From NCBI RefSeq assembly GCF_027409185.1, contig NC_084463.1:155360369-155424368 (forward strand): a stretch of 64,000 nucleotides of DNA, read 5' to 3'. Positions 34,870 through 46,272 of the stretch are shown here, in pieces (within the stretch, counting starts at the first letter, position 1; each line of letters opens with the position of its first letter). The translations under genes were made by a program, and so were the position numbers. This stretch comes from Cynocephalus volans. Taxonomy: Eukaryota; Chordata; Mammalia; Dermoptera; Cynocephalidae. The notes beneath the pieces are model-generated. The model saw only the letters and a list, made by a program, of their open reading frames with translations, did not search any database and was not told the origin of the DNA.

Positions 34870-36000
34870 TAGGTAAGCAATACTCCAGCTACAACTGTGT
34901 TTCTCAAAAAGAGGTGTAAACACACACTTTCTTGAATGAGTCACACAGATTTTTTCTCTTTCAGCTAGCAAGTGTTGGTTGCCTTTTATGGACAAGAATT
35001 GTGTGAGATTTTACCTCATCTGTTCTTTTAGGAAATAGCCATTTCACATTCACAGATGCTGTTTCTTGTTTAGTGAGAGTGTGACCATTCTTCGAGAGTT
35101 TAAAATACCTATAATTTTCTATGCAAATCCCTTTCAGTTTCCTGAGATACTTGAGATGAACATCTGTTTAAAACCTTTCTTTGTCCCCGTAGACTATTCA
35201 GGAAATTCTTCTGCTTAAAAATCAAGTACATCTCAAGAAACTCTACCATCCAATCTGAAGTGCCTCTGTTGTGTGTTATCTGCAAGTAGGTGTGGTATAC
35301 CAGACTCCTGTCCTGGCCCCCAGCCCAATCTTTGTCTTCCAGATAAGAAACCCAAACCTGAAACATTAAATGACACAATTTGGGCAGGGGGCAGTTGGGG
35401 CAGCGGGGAGATCAAACCCTAATGGGAACATCAATCTCTCGATCCTTGTCCCTATATTTTTCAAACATTATTACAACTGTTTCCTAGACTATAAGAATAT
35501 CAGGAAGACTGAAAAATGGAATGATGATTTTTTTTTTTTTTTTTTTGATGCAAGTGTCAGGGTCACTGAAAACCTGATAGATCTTAGCCAAGTAAATCAG
35601 GTTATTTTTGTTTTAAACTTGAGCCCACATTTGAGATTCCTGAATGCAATAAGCAAGAAAATAAGGTCTGAAAGATGCCAAACTTAGCAGGGAATCGAGA
35701 TTAGCATGCACAATGTGGGGCTGAAGCTGTGGGGAGAGAGATGGAACAGATTAGAACAGGATCCATGGGTTAGATTCAATCTTTTTTTGTACCTTATTTA
35801 TTGACTTTTTTTTTTTTTCTTGAGAAAGTCTAAGACAGTCTTTAGATTAATAAGCACTTTGATCAGGCCTTAGCAAAACTCTGATGTTCTTGGCAGGACT
35901 TTCTTTGTGCAATTTTTCCATTGGGTTTTTCTGGTTAAAATTTTGAACTGAAATTTTTTCCCCTCAGTAATTACAGAAGAGACAATCTGCATTAATACTC
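34870..36000. other. Unique DNA, nothing recognised
   Basis: Two T-rich runs (35528-35547, 35807-35819) may be reversed tails of undated insertions, but no element body was recognised beside them. Confidence 0.35.
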
Positions 36001-36004
36001 TTCC

Positions 36005-36265
36005 CACAGATAATAATAATTATAATAGCAGCTAGCATTTATTGATCACTCACCAGATACCTGCACTGTTCCAAGCACTTTTCTTGTATTGAATGTGGTT
36101 GGTTTGTTCCTCATGACAACACAACAAAGTAGATGATATTATGCCAATTTTCAGGTGACCACATCGAGATGCAGAGAAATTAAGTTACGTGCCCAAGATC
36201 ACTTGCTGGTAGGTGGTGGAATTAGGAAGTAAACCCAGAAGTTTGGTTTCTAAGCCCATGCTTCT
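36005..36265 (-). repeat. MIR SINE
   Basis: A long MIR match: 'agctagcatttattgatcactcaccagatacctgcactg...aagtagatgatattatgcc...gatgcagagaaattaagttacgtgcccaagatcacttgctggtaggtggtgg'. The orientation is antisense to the usual consensus. Confidence 0.75.
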
Positions 36266-36269
36266 TAGC

Positions 36270-37230
36270 CCTAGAAAGACTGCCTGTGCTATTCTGGAAA
36301 AATAAGCAGAAATCAATACATCTACTGGTAACAGGAATTTGGCCCCTAAATTCGGACTCCTAACCACTAGGATCTGAATAGATTGTAAGCTCCATGTGAC
36401 ATTTCTCTATCTTCTCTCAATTTAGTCTTTTAAATGAAGTTGGAAGTAGAGATGATAAAAATGGCAATGTTATCAAATGGGAAATAAGGGTGAGTAGACA
36501 CATCGTGAATGAAGACATGGAAGTTGCTTCTGCAACATGGCCATGGTAAGAACACTCAGAGCCAGCATCTTATGATTTTTTCCAGACATGTCCTAGATAA
36601 GAGCCAATACAATTGTCTGGGAAATGGCATGTATTTGTATTATAGTGCGTTGTGTGGGGTTTAATGATATTATAGTGCTGGAGTGGGGTTTAATGATATT
36701 TCAGTTCTCATCCATTTTAAAGAAACTAGTATGCAATTTTAAATAAAATGCCATGTTGCCTTCTTTTTGAAAAAGGGCTACTGCTGCTATTAACTTTATG
36801 AAGTCTTATTTATACATAAAGTTTGTTCTATTACATGGCTGTTTCTGATTATTAAAGGGCTGACTCCTGTGTCATTTTAAGCTTCAATGCTCACTATACA
36901 GAGGTTTTTAAGGGTAAAATTATTGACTCTCCTCAGTTGCTGATTCATGCCCTTCGTCCTCGCTGGATCTGGTAATAGTGCATAGTCACTTATTAATTCC
37001 ACAAACATGTCCTCATGGGCTTCGCCTTTTAGTAGGAGGAGAAAGTGTGAACACAACAAACAGTGTATTCTATAGTATTTAGGAAAGAGAAAATTGGGAA
37101 TATTCATTTGAGTGTTGAGATTCTAAATCCGGTATCAGGGAATGCCTAGTGAAAAGGTGATGATTGAGGAAAGACCTGACAGAAGTGGGGGAATGAGTCA
37201 TGCAGATCCTGGAGGGAAAGTTATTCAAGA
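36270..37230. other. Unique DNA, nothing recognised
   Basis: No gene signal. A 26-bp near-repeat 'ggtttaatgatattatagtgc / ggggtttaatgatatttcag' at about 36658-36705 is local. Confidence 0.35.
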
Positions 37231-37232
37231 CT

Positions 37233-37668
37233 ATGGAGGACATTGTGCTTAGTGAAATAAGCCAGGCACAAAAGACAATACCACAAAATTTCCCTCATAT
37301 GTGGAATCTAAAAAAGTTGAACTCATAGAAGTAGTGAGTAGAATAGTGGTTACCAGAGGGGAGTGAGAAGGAGGTGGATTATTAAAAAGAAAAGTGGATC
37401 AAAGGGTACAAAGTTTTAGGTAGACAGGAGCAACAAGCTTTAGTGATCTATTGGCCTGAATGGCGACTATACTAAGTAATAATGCATCGTATATTTCAAA
37501 GTTGCTTAAAGAGTAGATTTTAAATGTTTTTACTACAAAAAAAGTGTGTGAGGTGATGGGTTTGTTAATTCACCTGATTTAATCATCCCAAATTGCAAAC
37601 ATATGTCAAAACATCAAATTGTACTCTATAAATACATAAATTATTTGTCCATTAAAAAGAAAAATTCT
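37233..37668 (+). mobile_element. 5'-truncated L1 3' end hosting L1-B
   Basis: ORF2 C-terminal end ('gacattgtgcttagtgaaataagccaggcacaaaag') and 3'UTR ('ggtcaaagggtac' type words, 'gcttaaagagtagattttaaatg', 'aattgtactctataaatac') in plus orientation. L1-B begins in its tail. Confidence 0.7.
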
Positions 37669-37674
37669 GGCTTT

Positions 37675-39211
37675 TCAAGATGGCGGCGGCTGCGGCGGCT
37701 GGCGCGGAGTAGCTGAGGTGGAAAAGGCGGCCACTGGGACTCAGGCAGCTGGAAAACTTGTGGTCCTTCCTCTCGCCATCTCTTAAGGGAGGACTGCTGC
37801 TGCTGACCGGTCGTGGGGGGTGACCGCCACTTGGCCCCCGGCAGGAGAGGCTGCCTCATTTACAGACAACAGCTTTAAAGTGTGGAGCAGGAAAAGAACT
37901 GTTTCTTAGCTGCAAAAGTGAGTCTCGAAACAGGGAACACGGCGCCAGGGCTGCTGTGGATGCAGCCAGGATCCCGGAGGCCGGGGCCGTGCTGAAGGCG
38001 GCCAGCTGCCATATTCAGGATTCGAGGTTTCAGGCCGGCATTAAAGAAGATTCCTGGGAGCGCCCGAGCCGCGCCGCGACTGAACAGCCCGAGGCGGCAG
38101 CAGCCGAGAACTGGGAAAGGCGGCAAACCAGAGACAGAGAGCGAGCACCCGACCTGGCACAGCACTGTGAGTGATCCCTGGCACAGCTCTGTTCGGGGGG
38201 TGGATGCCCAAGCGGCCCCCGCCTGCACCACCAGCCCACTCACCGCCCGGTGCTGCCTCCATTTTCCCAGGTGCGGGCAGCTCCGCCCTGCTCGGCCATC
38301 ACTGAGCCCTCCCACTTGCTGGACTGGCGCCAGGCTTTCCGGAGCTTGCGGACCGGCCTTGGCTCCCACTCCCTCCGCGGTTCTCTGGCGGGGCTGGTGG
38401 CGGAGGGCGTCCCGGGCCAGTTTCGGGAGGGCAAGGAAGTACGGGCGGGCCGACTGTCACTCCACCATACCCTGGACTCCGGCCCCAGGTAAACTCCCTG
38501 TTACTGGGAGGCAGATACCATCTGTGCAGCCACCAGTTTGGAAAAAAGCCTAACGAATTTCTGGTTGGGAATAGTGTGGTAGGAAAGTTCCCAGGTCCGC
38601 TTGAACCTGCCGGAGACCAGGCTGCAGGTGGGCGCTAGACTCGGTTTATACTGGGGGGATACAAAGGTGAACAAGACCCGAGAAAGATCTACATAGTGCC
38701 ACAAAGGCACCCAGAGAGACCGGTCGTCTGTGCCCAGCAGAAACCTGGTAGACTTCCTGGGCGAGGCGGTACCGAGCAGGGTCTTGAAGGCCCAGCTGTT
38801 AGACGAGGGGTGCAGAAGACATGCCCCAGCCCAGCACAGTGCGCACAGAGTGGGGAGACGTGCGGCCAGGGAGGCGGAGACTCGACAAAAACCACACACC
38901 CGGTGGGGTCGCTACTGTACGATCTAACAGCCTGGGCCAGAGCACACGGAACAGGGAGAAGTCCTGCACAGGAAGTGAAAGCTCAACAGAGATCACACAC
39001 CCTGTGGTACGTGACCCACCAGCCCAGCAGAGTCCAAGCTGACCAGAAAGGTGGCTCCCCGGAGAAGCCCAAGACCCGAGGCAACCACACACACAAGGCA
39101 CTAGAGGCCAACTGAGCAGTCACGGAGGGAGCCATACGAAATTGGCAACCACAGCAACATCCTAGTTAGTCATTAGTCTCAAACCGGTGGACTGTGAAAC
39201 CCCCGGCCACA
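37675..39211 (+). promoter_or_regulatory. L1-B 5'UTR, GC-rich promoter with YY1-type site
   Basis: Opens CAAGATGGCGGCGGCTGCGG, a perfect AAGATGGCGGC match to the YY1 site known at the start of human L1. The first roughly 1 kb is CpG-rich and unlike the older 5'UTR start in L1-A and the L1 at 59165-62980. The last roughly 350 bp resemble the L1-A leader, with about two monomer-like units (38840-39010). Confidence 0.75.
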
Positions 39212-40192
39212 ATGAATAAACACCAAAAAAAAGACACCAGAAATACAAAAAATCAAGAAAGTAAACCACCAAAAGTTAATAAATCTCAAACTCTAGAGCC
39301 TATAGAACAAGAAGCCCTTGAAATAACTGACAAGGAATTTCGAGTGATAATTCTAAAGAAACTGAATGAGATACAAGAAAACTCAGCTAGACATCATGAT
39401 GAAATGAGGAAAAGTATACAGGATCTGAAAGAGGAAATGTACAAGGAAATCAATGTCCTGAAAAAAAATGTAGCAGAACTTGCTGAACTGAAGAAGTTAT
39501 TCAACGAAATAAAAAACACAACGGAGAGTTTAACCAGCAGGCTTGTCGAAGTTGAAGAGAGAACCTCTGAACTTGAAGATGGGCTGTTTGAAATAACACA
39601 AGCAGACAAAAAGAAAGAAAAAAGAATCAAGGACATTGAAGAAAATCTGAGAGAGATATCAGACAACCTCAAGCGCTCAAATATCCTAGTCATGGGTATT
39701 CCAGAAGGGGAGGAAAATGGAGATTCCATTGAAAACATATTCAACAAAATAGTGGCAGAAAACTTCCCAGGTACAGGAAAAATCACAGATCTTCAGATGC
39801 AGGAAGCTCAACGATCTCCAAACGTATTCAACCCAAAAAGGCCTTCTCCAAGACATGTCATAGTCAAATTGGCAAAACTCAGAGACAAAGAGAGAATCTT
39901 AAAAGCTGCAAGAGAGAAGCGTCAAATCACCTATAAGGGAGCCCCAATCAGGTTAACATCAGACTTTTCATCACAAACCCTAAAAGCTAGAAAGGAATGG
40001 GATGATATTTTCAAAATACTAAAAGACAAAGATTGCCAGCCAAGAATACTCTACCCTGCAAGGCTATCCTTCCGAAATGAGGGGCAAATAGTATATTTCT
40101 CAGACAAACAAAAACTGCGGGAGTTCACTACCACACGACCACCCTTACAAGAAATCCTCAAGGGAGTACTGGGTTTGGTTCCTGAAAAATAA
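39212..40192 (+). CDS. L1-B ORF1 protein (RNA-binding chaperone), intact
   Basis: 326 codons, uninterrupted. The ATG at 39212 is chosen because it begins MNKHQKKDTRN and has an A at -3. An in-frame GTG 18 bp upstream is not needed. Residues about 50-150 form a long heptad coiled coil (trimerisation). About 160-260 is the RRM-like domain (ILVMGIPEGEE, RHVIVKLAKLRDKERIL). The end is the C-terminal domain (ILYPARLSFRNEGQIVYFS). ORF1p coats L1 RNA and aids target-primed reverse transcription. Length is close to human ORF1p (338 aa). Nothing visible prevents expression. Confidence 0.93.
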   Translation: MNKHQKKDTRNTKNQESKPPKVNKSQTLEPIEQEALEITDKEFRVIILKKLNEIQENSARHHDEMRKSIQDLKEEMYKEINVLKKNVAELAELKKLFNEIKNTTESLTSRLVEVEERTSELEDGLFEITQADKKKEKRIKDIEENLREISDNLKRSNILVMGIPEGEENGDSIENIFNKIVAENFPGTGKITDLQMQEAQRSPNVFNPKRPSPRHVIVKLAKLRDKERILKAAREKRQITYKGAPIRLTSDFSSQTLKARKEWDDIFKILKDKDCQPRILYPARLSFRNEGQIVYFSDKQKLREFTTTRPPLQEILKGVLGLVPEK

Positions 40193-40379
40193 CTACCACT
40201 GCCATAAAAACCCAAGAAAAATCTAAACCCGCTAGTATAATAAAAATGGCACTCATGAAGAGAAAACAAGCTAACAAAAACACTATCTACAACCTAAGGA
40301 ACCAACAAACACAGAAACCAAACAGTAAATCAGAAAGCAAGGAACAAAAGACACCTAAGACAACCAAACAACCAATAAA

Positions 40380-43300
40380 ATGCTAGGAATAAATCAACAC
40401 CTTTCAATAACAACTCTTAATGTAAAAGGCTTAAATTCCCCAATTAAAAGACACAGACTGGCTGACTGGATCAAAAAGCAGGACCCAACTATATGCTGCC
40501 TACAAGAGACCCACCTCACCCATAAAGATTCACACAGACTAAGAGTGAAAGGATGGAAAAAGATTTACCATGCAAACAGAAAAGAAAAACGAGCTGGAGT
40601 AGCTATTCTTATATCTGACAAAATAGACTTTAAACTAAAAACCATAAAAAGAGACAATGAGGGACACTACTTAATGATAAAAGGACTGATCCATCAAGAA
40701 GACATAACAATCATAAATATGTACGCACCCAATGTTGGAGCAGCCAGATTTATAAAACAAACTCTATTAGACCTAAAGAAGGAAATAGACACTAATACCA
40801 TAATAGCAGGGGACCTGAACACTCCACTGTCAATATTAGACAGATCATCTAGGCAAAGAATCAGTAGAGAAACACAAGATCTAAACAAGACTCTAGACCA
40901 ATTGGAATTGGCACATATCTACAGAACATTCCACCCAACAACCTCAGAATATTCATTCTTCTCATCAGCACATGGATCATTCTCCAGGATAGATCACATA
41001 TTAGGTCACAAATCAAGTCTCAATAAATTCAAAAAAATTGGAATTATCCCATGTATCTTCTCAGACCGCAATGGATTAAAACTAGAAATTAATAACAAAC
41101 GAACCTCTGGAAACTATACAAATACATGGAAATTAAACAGCATTCTACTTAATGACATATGGGTCCAAGAAGAAATCAAGCAGGAAATCAAAAAATTTAT
41201 TGAAACTAATGAAAACAATGATACATCATACCAAAACCTGTGGGATACTGCAAAAGCAGTATTGAGGGGAAAATTTATTGCATTAAACGCTCACTTCAGA
41301 AGAATAGAAAGATGGCAAGTGAACAACCTAACACTTCACCTTAAAGAACTAGAAAAACAAGAACAATCCAAACCTAAAGTTAGCAGACGGAAAGAAATCA
41401 TTAAGATCAGAGCAGAACTGAATGAAATTGAAAACCAAAAAACAATTCAAAAGATCAACGAATGAAAAAGTTGGTTTTTTGAAAAGATAAATAAAATTGA
41501 CAAACCATTAGCATGGCTAACAAAAAAAAGAAGAGAGAAGACTCAAATAACAAAAATTAGAAATGAAAAAGGTGATATTACAACTGATTCATCTGAAATA
41601 CAAGGAATCATTCGAGACTACTACAAACAACTATACGCCAACAAATTTGAAAATCTGGAGGAAATGGATAAATTTCTGGACACACACAAGCTCCCAAAAC
41701 TGAACCGTGAAGACGTAGAAAATTTGAACAGACCAATAACAATAAAGGAGATTGAAGCTGTTATCAGAAGGCTCCCAACAAAGAAAAGCCCAGGACCAGA
41801 TGGATTCACAGCAGAATTTTACCAAACATTCAAACAGGAATTGACACCGATTCTTTACAAACTATTCCAAAAGATTGAAACGGACGCAAATCTCCCAAAC
41901 TCATTCTATGAAGCAAACATCATCCTGATACCAAAACCAGGTAAAGATATAACCAAAAAAGAAAACTACAGGCCAATATCCCTGATGAATATAGATGCAA
42001 AAATCCTCACTAAATTACTAGCAAACAGAATACAGCAACACATACGAAAAATTATTCATCACGATCAAGTGGGATTCATCCCAGGGATGCAAGGTTGGTT
42101 CAACATACGCAAATCAATAAATGTGATACACCATATTAATAAAGTCAAACACAAGGACCATATGATCATCTCTATAGATGCTGAAAAAGCATTTGATAAA
42201 GTTCAGCACTCATTCATGACAAAGACCCTCTATAAGTTAGGTATAGATGGAAAGTATCTCAACATAATTAAAGCCATATATGCCAAACCCACAGCCAATA
42301 TCATCCTGAATGGGGAAAAGCTGAAAGCTTTTCCTTTAAGAACAGGAACTAGACAAGGATGCCCACTCTCACCACTCCTATTCAACATAGTGTTGGAAGT
42401 ACTAGCCAGAGCAATCAGAGAAGAGAAGGAAATAAAGGGCATCCAGATTGGAAAAGATGAAGTCAAACTGTCCCTGTTTGCAGATGACATGATCCTATAT
42501 ATCGAATAGCCTAAAACCTCTACAAAAAAACTGCTAGAATTGATAAATGATTTCAGCACAGTAGCAGGATACAAAATCAACACTCAAAAATCAGTAGCAT
42601 TTCTTTTCTCCAATAGTGAACATGCAGAAAGAGAAATCAAGAAAGCCTGCCCATTTACAATAGCCACCAAAAACATAAAATACTTAGGAATTGAGTTAAC
42701 CAAGGAGGTGAAAAATCTCTATAATGAGAACTACAAAACACTGCTGAGAGAAATTAGAGAGGATACAAGAAGATGGAAAGATATCCCATGCTCTTGGATT
42801 GGAAGAATCAACATAGTGAAAATGTCCATACTACCCAAAGTGATATACAAATTCAATGCAATCCCCAGCAAAATTCCAAAGACATTTTTCTCAGAAATGG
42901 AAAAAACTATCCAGACATTTATATGGAACAATAAAAGACCATGCATAGCCAAAGCAATGCTGAGCAAAAAAAATAAAGCTGGAGGCATAACACTACCTGA
43001 CTTTAAGCTATACTACAAAGCTATAATAACCAAAACAGTATGGTACTGGAATAAAAACAGACACACTGACCAATGGAATAGAATAGAGAATCCAGAAATC
43101 AACCCACACACTTACTGTCAGCTGATCTTTGACAATGGCATCAAGCCTATTCAGTGGCGAAGGGACTGCCTCTTCAGCAAATGGTGCTGGGACAACTGGA
43201 TATCCATATGCAGGAGAATGAAACTTGATCCATACCTCTCGCCATATACTAAAATCAACTCAAAATGGATTAAGGATTTAAATATACACCCTGAAACAAT

Positions 43301-44207
43301 AAAACTTCTTAAAGAAAACATAGGAGAAACACTTCAGGAAATAGGACTGGGCACAGACTTCATGAATACGACCCCAAAAGCACGGGCAACCAAAGGAAAA
43401 ATAAACAAATGGGATTATATCAAACTAAAAAGCTTCTGCACAGCAAAAGAAACAATTAAAAGAGTTAAAAGACAACCAACAGAGTGGGAGAAAATATTTG
43501 CAAAATATACATCTGACAAAGGATTAATATCCAGAATATATAAGGAACTCAAACAACTGTACAAGAAGAAAACAAGCAACCCAATTAAAAAATGGGCAAA
43601 AGAGCTAAGTAGGCATTTCTCTAAGGAAGATATACAAATGGCCAACAGACATATGAAAAAATGCTCCACATCACTCAGCATCCGGGAAATGCAAATCAAA
43701 ACCACACTGAGATACCATCTAACCCCAGTTAGGATGGCTAAAATCCAAAAGACTCTGAACGATAAATGCTGGCGAGGCTGCGGAGAAAAAGGAACTCTCA
43801 TACATTGTTGGTGGGACTGCAAAATGGTGCAGCCTCTATGGAAAATGGTATGGAGGTTCCTCAAACAATTGCAGATAGATCTACCATACGACCCAGCTAT
43901 CCTACTGTTGGGAATATACCCAGAAGAATGGAAATCATCTAGTCGAAGGTATACCTGTTTCCCAATGTTCATCGCAGCACTCTTTACAATAGCCAAGAGT
44001 TGGAACCAGCCCAAATGCCCATCATCGGATGAGTGGATACGGAAAATGTGGTACATCTACACAATGGAATACTACTCAGCTATAAAAACGAATGAAATAC
44101 TGCCATTTGCAACAACATGGATGGACCTTGAGAGAATTATATTAAGTGAAACAAGTCAGGCACAGAAAGAGAAATACCACATGTTCTCACTTATTGGAGG
44201 GAGCTAA
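40380..44207 (+). pseudogene. L1-B ORF2, endonuclease-reverse transcriptase with two stops
   Basis: A 1275-codon span, the human ORF2p length. N-terminal AP-type endonuclease ([16 protein letters not shown]) with the catalytic S-D-H changed to S-D-R at 41063-41071. TGA at codon 362, between endonuclease and RT. RT domain with FADD at about 42477-42488. TAG at codon 710, just after FADD. C-terminal cysteine region CWRGCGEKG...HCWWDC. The frame is otherwise open from start to end, so the damage is recent. It encodes no working full-length protein unless stops are read through. Confidence 0.92.
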
Positions 44208-44540
44208 AAATTAATATATAAATTCACACACACACACACACACACACAGACACACACACACACACACACGCACACAAACCGGGGGGGGGGAAGAAGATAT
44301 AACAACCATAATTATTTGAAGTTGATATGACAAGCAAACAGAAAGGACATTGTTGGGGGGGAGGTGGGGAGGGAGAAGGGAGGGAGGTTTTGGTGATGGG
44401 GAGCAATAATCAGCCACGATGTATATCGACAAAATAAAATTAAAATAAAATAATAATAAAAAAATAAAAAAATAAAATAAAAATAAATAAATAAATAAAT
44501 TTAAAAAAAAAAAAAAGAAAAAAAAAGAAAAATTTAAAAA
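44208..44540 (+). other. L1-B 3'UTR: (CA)n, G10 tract and A-rich tail
   Basis: CA repeats (44226-44276), GGGGGGGGGG (44281-44290), a purine-rich stretch, 'gatgtatatcgacaaaataaaat', then (A/T)-rich TAAA repeats to about 44540. The G-rich polypurine part matches the quadruplex-prone segment known in L1 3'UTRs. Confidence 0.8.
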
Positions 44541-44874
44541 GCTGATGTATAGACCCTGAGGGGAGAACATGCCCAGAGTGTTCAGAGGAAGAAGGCCAGT
44601 GTGGTTGGAGGGGGAAAGTTGTGATAAATGAGGTTTTTTTAAAAACCCACTAAAATGATGGGAGTGGAGTAGATACTCTGTTTCCCAAAGTTGATTGACA
44701 AACTTGGCTTTTATTTGAAATAAGATGGGGAACCCCTAGAAAGTTTCAAATGGAGGAGTGATATGACCTGAGTTGGATTTTAACCAGCATCACCCCAGCT
44801 GCTGTATGGAGGACAGACACCAAGAGGGAGCAGGAAGTGAAGGAGGGAGACCAGTTAGATGATGACCCTTAGGC
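44541..44874. other. Unique spacer DNA
   Basis: Nothing recognised. It lies between L1-B and the MER20. Confidence 0.4.
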
Positions 44875-45083
44875 CAGTGGTGCTCATCCAGGGGTGATTT
44901 TGCCCTCCAGGGGGCATTTATGGAGACAGTTTTGTTTGTCACAAAGGGGGTGATAAAGTGGTACTAACATCTAGTGGATTAAGCCAGGGATGCTGCTAAA
45001 CATCTACAGTGCATAGGACAGACACCGACAACAAAGAACTCTCTGGCCCCAGATGTCAGTAGTGCTGAGGTTGAGAACCCTGG
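44875..45083 (+). mobile_element. MER20-like hAT element
   Basis: Starts CAGTGGTGCTCATCC, has 'ggggtgattttgccctccagggggcattta', 'gccagggatgctgctaaacatc' and ends 'ggttgagaaccctgg'. Opposite orientation to the copy at 2798-3015. Confidence 0.7.
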
Positions 45084-45289
45084 GCTAGACGAAGCAGTGT
45101 AATTCATAAGAAGTGTCAGATTCTTCTATCTATTTCTATTTATCTATCAGAGAAAGATTTTCAGACAGACATGAGGTATGAGAAAGAGGGAAATCCAGGC
45201 GAGTTTGTAATTTGTGACCTATTACAATGTGCAAGATTCTACTACCTCAGATAAGAGCATGGGATATGGTAGTTCAGAAACTATTTTGA

Positions 45290-45494
45290 GGAACCCCCAT
45301 ACCATTTGGTGATGGGGAGCAATAATCAGCTACAATGTATATTGACAAAATAAAATTTAAAAAAAAAGTTTAATCATGATGACACTATTAACCATGGGTT
45401 AACATTAATAAAGTTTCTGAAAATAAAAAAAAATAAAATAAAAAATATGAACTACAAAATAAATAAATAAATAAATAAATATCAAAAAAAAGAA
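45290..45494 (+). mobile_element. Mini L1 insertion (205 bp), twin-primed, with 3' transduction
   Basis: Flanked by AGAAACTATTTTGA at 45276-45289 and 45495-45508. The first about 19 bp are antisense L1 ORF2 ('ggaacccccatacc'), then the sense 3' end ('tggtgatggggagcaataatcag...gacaaaataaaattt') and A run, then about 50 bp of foreign sequence containing AATAAA (45407-45412) and a second A/T-rich tail with TAAA repeats. Confidence 0.7.
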
Positions 45495-45509
45495 AGAAAC
45501 TATTTTGAA

Positions 45510-46030
45510 AATGTCAGGTGTAAGATATTCATTAGCTCCCTAAGAGGAGATAGCAAGTGGGTATTTGAATATATAGGTGTGGAGTTCAAAGGGGGAGGCC
45601 CAGGCTGGATGTAGAAAATTTGGATTCGTCAACAAAAAGTAATATTTAAAGTCGATAAAAATGGATGAGTTAGAAGCAAATAAATGAGGAAAAAGAAGGG
45701 AATTGGTCCAAGGCTTGAGTCTTGGCATTTCCAATGTTAAGAGGTAGCTGAGAGGAGGCAGAACCTTCAAATGAGCCAAAGATAAGTCAGTAAGGTAGAC
45801 TGTAACTAAAACTAGGATAGAGTGGGGCCATGTAGGTGGAGCTGTCAACCACATCAATTGTTGCTGAAAGGTTAAGAAGGCAACGCGCTAAGAAATGGCC
45901 ACGAGATCTAGCAATGCGGAGGGCACAGATAACTTTGACAGAGCAGTTTTGGTGGAGAGGTGAAGGTGAAATTCTGTCGATCAGGTTTTAAAGAAGATAA
46001 GAAGAAAGGAACCCCAAAGAGTGAGTATAA
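45510..46030. other. Unique spacer DNA
   Basis: Nothing recognised. The minus ORF at 45857-45540 has no family resemblance. Confidence 0.4.
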
Positions 46031-46198
46031 ATGGCTTTTTTTAAAAATTTTATTTTGTCGATATACATTGTAGCTGATTATTGCTCCCCATCACCAAAAC
46101 CTGCCTCCCTTCTCCCTCCCCCCCTCCCCCCCAACAATGTCCTTTCTGTTTGCTTGTTGTATCAACTTCAAATAATTGTGGTTGTTGTATCTTCTTCC

Positions 46199-46208
46199 CC
46201 CCCCCCCG

Positions 46209-46249
<41 letters not shown>

Positions 46250-46255
46250 TGTGTG
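46199..46255. repeat. C10 tract and (TG)n microsatellite in L1-C 3'UTR
   Basis: C run at 46198-46207 followed by TG repeats interrupted by TA. The reverse of the L1-B arrangement. Confidence 0.85.
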
Positions 46256-46272
46256 AATTTATATATTAATTT

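Larger units (their letters stand above)
37675..44540 (+). mobile_element. L1-B: full-length L1 (+), nearly intact
   Basis: 5'UTR 37675-39211, ORF1 39212-40192, ORF2 40380-44207, 3'UTR with CA repeat and G10, then a long A-rich tail to about 44540. ORF2 spans exactly 3828 bp in one frame and is broken only by TGA (41463-41465) and TAG (42507-42509). The word AAAAGAAAAATT lies near both ends (about 37660 and 44524) and may be the target duplication, blurred by the A-rich site. Very similar to L1-C. Confidence 0.93.

Noticed and set aside
37956-38899. Several open frames on both strands around 38 kb (and 51.4-52.6 kb)
   Set aside because: CpG-rich L1-B and L1-C 5'UTR. The same sequence gives matching frames in both copies only because the L1s are near-identical.
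43415-44056. 213-codon antisense frame inside L1-B ORF2 (also 46424-47065 in L1-C)
   Set aside because: Mirror of the ORF2 C-terminal coding strand. Its conservation follows from ORF2.
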